Below are positions 7,109 through 13,505 of a DNA stretch of 19,648 nucleotides, piece by piece. The notes beneath the pieces are model-generated. The model saw nothing but the letters and a program-made list of their open reading frames with translations, searched no databases and had not been told where the DNA came from. Each line of letters starts with the position of its first letter. Position 1 is the stretch's first letter. The translations under genes were made by a program, and so were the position numbers. The DNA comes from Gammaproteobacteria bacterium (lineage in GTDB: Bacteria; Pseudomonadota; Gammaproteobacteria; Thiohalobacterales; Thiohalobacteraceae), in NCBI GenBank assembly GCA_016214925.1, contig JACRMO010000017.1, positions 1 through 19,648 of the forward strand, given 5' to 3'.

Positions 7109-8470
7109 TTATCTGTGGCCGAATAGCGGGCTGACGCCACTTGATAGCGTGAGCGGCAATGACGCGCCCAGTTGCGGCGTGCCGCCTGTCAGGGGCGTCG
7201 CAATTACCGGTAAGGGTGTGGAAGCGTCCAGTGAAGCCGCATCCGACAATGTTGTTGAGACGGAGTCCGCGACCTGCGGAAGGAGCGGGGTCGTTGCGAT
7301 GCTCGCGCTGACGCTGGTGGTGAGTTCCGGCAAGGACGCCGCGACGCTTGCGGTCGTATCCATCAACGGGGCCGTGACCGACGTGACGGTATTTGTTATT
7401 AACGGGCTTTCCAAGACAGTCGTGATATCCGCCGTTACATCGTTCGATGATAGAATTCCTTGCAGAGGTGTCGTAACAACGGTTATGGCGCTGTCCAGCG
7501 TCGTCAAGGGTACTTCTGCAATAGTCAGGACTGTCGATGGGCTGTCCGTGCCCGCCGCATAGGTTGGTACGTTTGCAGTGGTGCCCCCGACCGTTGTTGT
7601 CCCCCAGACGGGAACGGTGTTACCGGCGAAGACTGTGACGTCCGCCGTGTTATGGGGTTCGAAAAGGCCGGCCGGCAGAGTTTGGCCAACCTTGCCCGGG
7701 TCGACGTGCTGACTTGTGTCAGTCCCCCTCGCGCTCGGTAGGCCAAGCGGTACATCCTCAGCCGAACCGGTCAGCAGAATAGGGGCGGGCCGGTCTTTAT
7801 GCGGTACGCGGAGCTGATCCTGCTCAGGGAAATTCGTTGGTGCGATCAGAAAGTCTTTCGCGCGTGGCGCGAGTCGGTTGGGTCGGGGCTTGCCGTCGCG
7901 CGCGGCCACAAAAAAACCGATCTTGCCGATCTTCGGATAATCGGTCCACGCGCGTTCGAAATCATCCGCCGACAGCGTGCGGTTTCCCCAGCCCGGGTCT
8001 GCCAGGATGACCTGTCCACGATAAGCGCCGCGAAAAACGACAAAATGATGATAGCCATTGAAACTCATCGGCACGATCAAAGGCGCATGTTCGAGAAGAT
8101 CCTCGAATGCGAGGCGACCCAGCCCCACCCCCTTGAAGTGGCGACGTTCGACAACCCGCTGGAGATCGAGCAGGGAAAAGCCCTGACGTTTGCTCACCAG
8201 CGAAGGGTCTGCGATGTATTCATCGCGTTTGATAAGCTCCAGCGCGATCACGCGCTCGGTTACCGGTTCATCGAACTGGTATTTCAGAATCGTTGCCAGC
8301 GCCGCCGCGCCACAGCTCAAATCCCACTGCTGGAGAACGACCCGCTCCTGGCGTGTCTCCAGCAGTGACCCTCCCGGCGACGGTTCTGCGGCCATGCAGA
8401 ATAGTCCCGGTACGCTGCCCAGAATCATCGCTCCGCTTGCGATAACGAACGCCTTCATACGGACAGTCAT
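7109..8470 (-). CDS. Exported C39-family cysteine peptidase with long Ser/Thr/Val tail
   Basis: 453 residues. The N-terminus is a Sec signal (cleavage near CMAAEP, about residue 28), so unlike ABC-transporter-linked C39 domains this enzyme acts outside the inner membrane. The peptidase domain spans about 40-190. It has QQWDLSCGAAALATIL (Gln47 or 48 for the oxyanion hole, catalytic Cys53), YHHFVVFRG (probable His142) and ILADPGWGN (Asp158). Residues 200-300 form a Pro-rich linker, and 305-440 are low-complexity Thr/Ser/Val/Leu repeats such as TTSVSASIATTPLLP. FapD, the Fap-system protease, has the same catalytic type but no such tail. It is preceded by the small peptide gene and followed by the barrel gene. 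The start at 8470 has only weak AGGG upstream; ATG 8458 is an alternative. Confidence 0.85.
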   Translation of the reverse strand: MTVRMKAFVIASGAMILGSVPGLFCMAAEPSPGGSLLETRQERVVLQQWDLSCGAAALATILKYQFDEPVTERVIALELIKRDEYIADPSLVSKRQGFSLLDLQRVVERRHFKGVGLGRLAFEDLLEHAPLIVPMSFNGYHHFVVFRGAYRGQVILADPGWGNRTLSADDFERAWTDYPKIGKIGFFVAARDGKPRPNRLAPRAKDFLIAPTNFPEQDQLRVPHKDRPAPILLTGSAEDVPLGLPSARGTDTSQHVDPGKVGQTLPAGLFEPHNTADVTVFAGNTVPVWGTTTVGGTTANVPTYAAGTDSPSTVLTIAEVPLTTLDSAITVVTTPLQGILSSNDVTADITTVLESPLITNTVTSVTAPLMDTTASVAASLPELTTSVSASIATTPLLPQVADSVSTTLSDAASLDASTPLPVIATPLTGGTPQLGASLPLTLSSGVSPLFGHR

Positions 8471-8492
8471 GCCGTACGCCCTGTTTGGATGG

Positions 8493-8509
8493 CCCGCTTT
8501 GTAAGCGGG
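8493..8509 (-). promoter_or_regulatory. Intercistronic hairpin between peptide and peptidase genes
   Basis: CCCGCTT (8493-8499 on the plus strand) pairs with AAGCGGG (8503-8509) around three bases, in the 50-base gap between the two genes. No T tract follows in the direction of transcription. It could protect the upstream message or partially stop polymerase, so that the small peptide is made in excess of its protease. Function is inferred. Confidence 0.4.
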
Positions 8510-8520
8510 GCTATTAAGAT

Positions 8521-8796
8521 TTACAAACCGAACCCATTCCCGGCCGTACCCACGCCAAGAATGCCGATGCCGCTCAGGATCTGGTTGCCGCTGAGCACGG
8601 CCACCTTATTGTTGCTCAGGTTGTTGTTCAGGAAGTTGTAGAGGAAACCGGAGGAGCCGCAGCACGGGCTGCCCGAGTCCGTACCTGCCGCCACCGTCTG
8701 GTCCAGTTGTGCATCAGTGAGTCTGACCGGTTCGGCATTGACGGTGGTGCTGAGGCCCAGGAATACGACTGCGACGATTGAAGGGATAGCTTTCAT
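8521..8796 (-). CDS. Small Sec-exported peptide with double-glycine-leader-like motif (putative C39 substrate)
   Basis: 91 residues. The start is firm: AAGGAGA lies six bases upstream, the best ribosome-binding site in the cluster. Residues 1-21 are a Sec signal ending TTVNA. Residues 26-38, LTDAQLDQTVAAG, resemble the leader of C39-processed peptides (compare colicin V, LTLNELDSVSGG) with AA in place of GG. The remaining ~53 residues begin TDSGSPCCGSS and continue with an Asn-rich stretch (FLNNNLSNNKVAVLSGN) and a Gly/Ile-rich end (ILSGIGILGVGTAGNGFGL). Cys45-Cys46 could form a disulphide or bind metal. The composition would suit a self-assembling fibre or a bacteriocin-like peptide. First gene of the unit, so probably made in largest amount. 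Family not recognised by name. Confidence 0.8.
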   Translation of the reverse strand: MKAIPSIVAVVFLGLSTTVNAEPVRLTDAQLDQTVAAGTDSGSPCCGSSGFLYNFLNNNLSNNKVAVLSGNQILSGIGILGVGTAGNGFGL

Positions 8797-9118
8797 GGGG
8801 GATTCTCCTTAAGGTTAACCGTGAACTGAATGTGAGTGTCGATTACATGCAACACTCACAGTCTTTCCCTGCTTAGCACATGTCAGGCTAGCAGCCGGCG
8901 CTTGCTCGGCTAGTCGGTGGACGTCTGATTTGTTTGTCATCCTTTGGCCGACGGCAAGCCTTTATCGCCGGGACCGGAACATGGCGCGGTCGTAGCCAGG
9001 GAAACGGGCCGAACCGACGGTCAGGTGGTGTGGAAAACCGATGGAGCCGCGGTCGTCACGGACAGCGGCGTTGTGGAGTGCGCGCGCGTGACATGGGGCC
9101 GACTACTGGGTGCCCCGA
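8797..9118. other. Gene-free stretch upstream of the peptide operon
   Basis: 322 bases with no gene I can support. The half near 8797 carries the leader of the peptide operon and a perfect inverted repeat (8831-8860). A CTAGC/GCTAG pair occurs near 8888-8915. The half near 9118 is the 3' flank of the porin gene; I see no terminator with a T tract. A plus-strand frame from 8944 gives protein-like text for about 55 codons (TDGQVVWKTDGAAVVTDSG) but then runs antisense through the porin gene; I do not call it. Confidence 0.5.
8831..8860. promoter_or_regulatory. Perfect 9-bp inverted repeat in the peptide-operon leader
   Basis: TGTGAGTGT (8831-8839) and ACACTCACA (8852-8860) are exact inverse complements separated by 12 bases, about 35 bases before the start codon of the small peptide gene. 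It could be a dimeric regulator operator or a 5' mRNA stem-loop. The half-site spacing does not fit CRP or FNR. Confidence 0.5.
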
Positions 9119-10360
9119 TTAGAAGAACAGCCGATAGCCAACCTGAAATTGGTGATCGCGGACGTCTTCGTCCTGCCCGATTGCTTCACGACTTTCACGG
9201 GAGCTGTCGATGTCGAGCAGTTCGAGGAACAGGCGCTGTTTCTCGGCGACGGCATAACTGTAGGCGAGCGTGGCCGCCCAGCCGTTCTCACTCAGATCGC
9301 TGCCGTAGCTTGCGCCGCGATGGGTGGTATCGAACCGGTCGCCGCGCAACGTGAAGCGGTGCTTGCCCAGTGCCTTGCTGGCGAGCACGTAGGCGGCCTG
9401 GTAGTCGAGCACGATATCGCGTGTGCCGACGTCGATGAGCGTGTCGCCGACCATGTACTGGGCCAGCACAGTAATACCGTCGTTCAGTTCCAGCTGGGTG
9501 CCAAGGGAACTGAACCGGGTCAGCCAACTCGCCTCGCCGCTTTCCCGGCTCTCGGGGTCGGCGTGGTTGTCGAAGTACAGCGCATGGACACTGTAACGTT
9601 CGTCGTAGCGCCAGTTCGCGCCCGCGTAATAACCCGCGCGTTCGTCGATTTCCAGAAACGGTGTTTCGCATTCGGGTTCGGCGTTCGGCGCGCTCGGCCG
9701 CGGCGGCAACGGATAGGTATCGTTGAGGCCCGGTTTGAAATCGTGCAGCGCCCAGCCGCGACGATACAACAGCGTGCCAGCGCGGTCGTTGGCGGCGGTC
9801 AGTGCGGCGACCACGGAGACATCGTGCAACTCGCCGTTGTGCACGATGCTGGCCTCGGCGCCGAGTCCGCGCAGTTCCTCGCCGACCCAGCTGTTGATGG
9901 CGGAGTAGCTGAGTGTGTACGGACTGGTCCAGCCGATACCGGTGTTCTCCAATGAGATCGGCGGATAGAACGCACCCAGCTTGGCGCGAAAGCGATAACT
10001 CTGCGTCGAGACCGGTTGATAAGCCAGATAGCCTTCGACTATGTCGAGGGCATGCACCTGGTCGGGATCGGCCTTGAGATGCAGATAACCGGACGTCGAC
10101 CAATTGAAACGCGGCAGTGCGATCAGCGAGGCCTCGGCGAGTCGCGGCTGTGTCGAGGTATCGCCTTCGCCATAGCGGGTCTTGCCGAAATCGCCATCGA
10201 GCCAGTTCCGTTCCGCATCCGCGGACACCAGGCGCGTATCCACGAGGCCGTGGAAGTCGATGGAGGGGAAGCCGTCATCCGTTTCCGCGCCGAGGCAGAT
10301 CCCGTTGGTGCTCGTGAACGCTAGTGCGAGCAGCGTCAGGGTTAAGCCTTGTTTGCTCAT
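9119..10360 (-). CDS. Outer-membrane porin-like protein of the cupredoxin/EAL operon
   Basis: 413 residues from ATG 10360, chosen because it follows the EAL gene by a 4-base ATGA overlap and opens a good Sec signal (MSKQGLTLTLLALAFTSTNG, cleavage near LGA). The mature protein is a beta-rich barrel starting IDFHGLVDTRL and ending with GYRLFF, an aromatic terminus suitable for BAM insertion. A loop with two cysteine candidates lies around PNAEPECETPFLE, although only one Cys is seen there. It has the look of general or anion-type porins (repeated aromatic girdles, LKADPDQVHALDIVEGYLAY), but I cannot assign a substrate. Coupling to a blue-copper protein and a cyclic-di-GMP phosphodiesterase suggests expression or uptake linked to an envelope signal; this is inference. 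Confidence 0.75.
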   Translation of the reverse strand: MSKQGLTLTLLALAFTSTNGICLGAETDDGFPSIDFHGLVDTRLVSADAERNWLDGDFGKTRYGEGDTSTQPRLAEASLIALPRFNWSTSGYLHLKADPDQVHALDIVEGYLAYQPVSTQSYRFRAKLGAFYPPISLENTGIGWTSPYTLSYSAINSWVGEELRGLGAEASIVHNGELHDVSVVAALTAANDRAGTLLYRRGWALHDFKPGLNDTYPLPPRPSAPNAEPECETPFLEIDERAGYYAGANWRYDERYSVHALYFDNHADPESRESGEASWLTRFSSLGTQLELNDGITVLAQYMVGDTLIDVGTRDIVLDYQAAYVLASKALGKHRFTLRGDRFDTTHRGASYGSDLSENGWAATLAYSYAVAEKQRLFLELLDIDSSRESREAIGQDEDVRDHQFQVGYRLFF

Positions 10361-12756
10361 GGCGTGTTGTCCGCGACGAGTATGGGGCGTTTGTTGTTCA
10401 GAAGATCGGGGTAGTTGCGGCCGATCCAGACCTCGAAATCCGCTGCCGCCATGGGGCGGGCGATGCCATAGCCCTGCGCCAGATCGCAATCCAGGGATTT
10501 CAGCTGTTCCAGCAGTGCGTCGTGTTCGACGCCTTCCGAGACGACCTGCAGCGACAGGCGATGGCCGAGGTCGATGACCGAATGCACAATGGACAGGTCC
10601 TGCGGATTCTTGTCCATGTGCATCACGAAGGATTTGTCGATCTTCAGTTCCGAGACCGGGAAGCGGCTCAGATAGGTCAACGACGAATAGCCGGTGCCGA
10701 AATCGTCCACGGAGATGTCGACGCCCATGTCGCGGAAGGATTGCAGTATGCCGAGCGCATGTTCAGGTTGTTGCATCAACGCGCTCTCGGTGATCTCCAG
10801 CATCAGCCGTTGCGCGGCGACGCCATGGGTTTCGAGCAGAGCGGCGAGCTTCTGCGGTAAGTGCCGGTCAAGCAGATCCTTGGCCGAAAGATTGATGGAC
10901 ATGCCGATATCGAGACCGCGGCGCGACCAGGCCGCGAGCTGGCGAATACCCTGATCGAGAACCCAATGCGTCAGGCGGTGGATGTCGCCTGTGCGTTCGG
11001 CCAAGGGCACGAACTGGTCGGGCGGCAGAAAACCCAGATCGGGGTGTTCCCAGCGAATGAGTGCCTCGACACGCATCAGACGTTGCGAGCGAATATCGAT
11101 CTGCGGTTGGTAATGCAGCATGAAGCCGTCGTTGGCCAGCGCGTCGCGCAGTTCGCCCATCAGCGACAGGCGGATTTTCTTGGAGGTGTCCGAGCGCGGG
11201 TCGTAGAGCGCGAACCGCGCCAGGGTGTCGCTGGCCGTATAGGCCGCGCGGTCGGCACGGCGCAGCAGCGTGCAGGGTTCTTCCGTATGTTCCGGATAGC
11301 AGGCGGCGCCGATGTGCGCGCTGACGTCGATGGTGATGCCGTCGACCTTGAACGGTGCCTCGAACAGCGCCAGCATGCGCTCCGCCAGGCCGGGGATTTC
11401 CTCAGGGCCGGTGTGCAGCACGATGGCGGCGAAGGTGTCGCTGCCGATGCGCGCCACCGTGTCCGTGGACTTCACCGCGCCCAGCAGTTTGCGGCCGATG
11501 GCATGGATAAGCTTGTCGCCGACCTCATGGCCCAGCGTGCTGTTGATCTCGCTGTAGCGTTCGATGCAGACCAGCAGCGCGGAGAATCCACGCTCGTCGT
11601 CCAGGCAGGCGGTGGCGATGGTCGGGAGCCGGCTATCGACATAGCGGCGGTTCGGCAGGCCGGTCAGGGCATCGTATTCCGCCTGGCGCTGGATGTGTTC
11701 CTCGCGCTCCGCGATACCCTGCATCATAAGATTGAAGGCGTCCGCGAGTTGGCCGATCTCGTCGCGCTGGCGCATGGTCACAGGGGCATCATAGTGTCCG
11801 GCCTTGATGCGCAGTGTCGCTTGTACCAGCGTGAGCAGTGGACGGATTACACTGCGACTCACACCATGCGCGCCCAGGATGCCGAACACCAGACCGCCGG
11901 CCAGAATGGCGAGCAGAGTCAGGTACAGTGGTTTATACGGCGCCAGGGCGACGGTGAGTGAATATTGTAAAACGGCCTGTACCGGCATTTCTGGGTGGCG
12001 GGCATTGATGTCCTGTACACCCAGTACATAGTCGATACCGTCCAGTGTTGCCTGGAAAGATTCGCTAGGCTGAGCCGTCGTGTCGGTGACGATAGGTATC
12101 AAGGCCGCACGTTGAATATCCGTGAGCGTTGATGTGATGAGTGAGGTCGAGTGGGAAGCGTTCCGCGCCAGAAACGAAATATCGATGTTCCCTGGCAGAC
12201 TGGATTGCAGCTTGCGTATGAACCCGATGTCCAGCGCTTTGGCTACTACCAGATAGCCGACCGGGTCGGGGGCCTGAATGGGTGCGATCGCAAACTGGTA
12301 GACCGTTCCATCCAGCACCAGCATGCCATCCGCGATGCCATTTTTATCCGCATTGCGGAGATGTTCCTGAAGCGCCTGTCCACGGTCGGCGTCGGTGAGT
12401 TGTGTATCCGCCAGCAGCTGCCCATTAAGATCGGCAACCATGATGCGGCTGGCTTCGGTGCGGGTGCTGAAATTATCGGAGACTGATTTGATGGTGGGGA
12501 TGTCGCCGGTTGCGACCGCCTTGCGGAAACCGAAATCGCGCGCGAGGATTTGCGTGGATTCGCGCAGACTGTCCATGCGCTCGGCGAGTTGATGATCGAC
12601 CGCATTGCGCGAATAACTCAGCTGGGATTCGATTTGTCGGAAGGTCGAATCCGTGATGACTTTGTACACCACCGCGAAGGCGATCAGCAAAACGATCGCC
12701 AGCAAGGCGGCGAAGACCGAGGTGACCTTGGTCTGGAAGCTAAAACCGCTGGCCAT
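10357..12756 (-). CDS. Membrane GGDEF/EAL protein, probable cyclic-di-GMP phosphodiesterase
   Basis: 799 residues from ATG 12756; a TTG at 12828 would give 24 more residues but a long overlap and no typical N-terminus. Order: TM1 (about 11-32), periplasmic sensor region (33-275, Cache-like), TM2 (about 277-298), HAMP (300-352), GGDEF (360-520), EAL (535-785). The GGDEF signature is replaced by GSDTF (438-442), so cyclase activity is unlikely; it may still bind GTP. The EAL domain keeps the key residues: VEALIRW (Glu564), NLSAKDL, EITES, DDFGTGYSSL, KIDKSFV, SEGVEH, QGYGIARP. It should therefore hydrolyse c-di-GMP to pGpG. The frame overlaps the cupredoxin gene upstream by 17 bases and the porin gene downstream by 4, so translation is probably coupled. 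The periplasmic part could sense the partner cupredoxin or its ligand. Confidence 0.93.
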   Translation of the reverse strand: MASGFSFQTKVTSVFAALLAIVLLIAFAVVYKVITDSTFRQIESQLSYSRNAVDHQLAERMDSLRESTQILARDFGFRKAVATGDIPTIKSVSDNFSTRTEASRIMVADLNGQLLADTQLTDADRGQALQEHLRNADKNGIADGMLVLDGTVYQFAIAPIQAPDPVGYLVVAKALDIGFIRKLQSSLPGNIDISFLARNASHSTSLITSTLTDIQRAALIPIVTDTTAQPSESFQATLDGIDYVLGVQDINARHPEMPVQAVLQYSLTVALAPYKPLYLTLLAILAGGLVFGILGAHGVSRSVIRPLLTLVQATLRIKAGHYDAPVTMRQRDEIGQLADAFNLMMQGIAEREEHIQRQAEYDALTGLPNRRYVDSRLPTIATACLDDERGFSALLVCIERYSEINSTLGHEVGDKLIHAIGRKLLGAVKSTDTVARIGSDTFAAIVLHTGPEEIPGLAERMLALFEAPFKVDGITIDVSAHIGAACYPEHTEEPCTLLRRADRAAYTASDTLARFALYDPRSDTSKKIRLSLMGELRDALANDGFMLHYQPQIDIRSQRLMRVEALIRWEHPDLGFLPPDQFVPLAERTGDIHRLTHWVLDQGIRQLAAWSRRGLDIGMSINLSAKDLLDRHLPQKLAALLETHGVAAQRLMLEITESALMQQPEHALGILQSFRDMGVDISVDDFGTGYSSLTYLSRFPVSELKIDKSFVMHMDKNPQDLSIVHSVIDLGHRLSLQVVSEGVEHDALLEQLKSLDCDLAQGYGIARPMAAADFEVWIGRNYPDLLNNKRPILVADNTP

Positions 12757-13408
12757 AGGCTGGGTCCATGTCTGCCGCGGGCGGTTGCTGGGCCGGCTGT
12801 CTTGAGCGTAGCTCCACGGTGTAGTCAAGCCGCGCCGGCGTGACGGTGTCTACTTGCAGAGTGTGAGTCTCACCCATGTAAGGGCCGCGCAGGCGCGGAT
12901 GCCAGATGTGCAGCTCATAGGCGCCCTCGGCGATATCTGTAAATCGGCTGGTGCCATCCGCCGAACTCAGTGCAAATAGCGGATCATCGGTGACGTAGAT
13001 ATAGCCTTGCATCCAGTCATGGATGTTGCAGCCGAGTGAGACGACACCGGGCCTGTCGAATGTCACGGACGGGATTTCCGCGCCAGAATAGAGCCGGAGT
13101 TCGAAGGGCTTCGGCGGCGAGAACGAGTACACATGGTGACGTATTTGATCGCTGTTGGGGAATTCGACCCGGGTGCCGGGCCGGACCACCAGGACGCGTG
13201 GCACGAAGATCTTGCCGCGTTGGTCCATGATCGCAACCGTGCCTGCCGCCGCGGTTGTCGCGGCCCCGTTCACGGGGCGTAGCGTGACGACCGCATCCTG
13301 CAGCGGCGCACCCTCCTGGTCACGCACCAGTACGCTGACATCCCGGGCCTGGAGCGTCGGGCTGATCAGAATGCATAAGAAAAGCCAGGATAAAGCTGCG
13401 ATCTTCAC
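12740..13408 (-). CDS. Periplasmic cupredoxin-domain protein (blue-copper type)
   Basis: 222 residues beginning with a GTG at 13408. An ATG 12 bases upstream meets a stop after two codons, so GTG is the sensible start. Residues 1-21 are a Sec signal (CILISPTLQA). An N-terminal carboxypeptidase-regulatory-like strand region (VLVRDQEGAPLQDAVVTLRP) is followed by a plastocyanin/azurin-like fold. Candidate type 1 copper ligands are His in RHHVYSF and Cys, His and Met in LGCNIHDWM. A C-terminal region again looks like a regulatory sandwich (EGAYELHIWHPRLRG). Proteins of this type are often labelled methylamine-utilisation-like, but no methylamine genes are present. First gene of a three-gene overlapping unit with the EAL protein and porin. 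A copper-binding or electron-transfer role in the periplasm is likely; involvement in signalling is inference. Confidence 0.85.
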   Translation of the reverse strand: MKIAALSWLFLCILISPTLQARDVSVLVRDQEGAPLQDAVVTLRPVNGAATTAAAGTVAIMDQRGKIFVPRVLVVRPGTRVEFPNSDQIRHHVYSFSPPKPFELRLYSGAEIPSVTFDRPGVVSLGCNIHDWMQGYIYVTDDPLFALSSADGTSRFTDIAEGAYELHIWHPRLRGPYMGETHTLQVDTVTPARLDYTVELRSRQPAQQPPAADMDPAYGQRF

Positions 13409-13505
13409 GTGCGATCAGTCCATTAATTTATTCTGCAGGGTTCTGCCCCGGTCCGATAATAGCGACACCCGGCACTGAAGATTGAGCGGGAAGAATCGAA
13501 CCCGA

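Noticed and set aside
6086..8796. Complete Fap functional-amyloid operon
   Set aside because: No FapA, FapB/FapC repeat protein or FapE; the peptide lacks the long imperfect repeats of FapC. Only the protease-plus-barrel logic is shared.
8831..8860. CRP or FNR binding site
   Set aside because: Half-sites TGTGA and TCACA are 20 bases apart, far from the spacing those dimers need.
8944..9354. Plus-strand frame with protein-like start upstream of the porin 3' end
   Set aside because: No ATG or ribosome-binding site, and most of it is antisense to the porin gene; at best a remnant, not supportable.
10861..11961. Plus-strand open frame of 366 residues
   Set aside because: Antisense to the GGDEF/EAL gene, low-complexity shadow.
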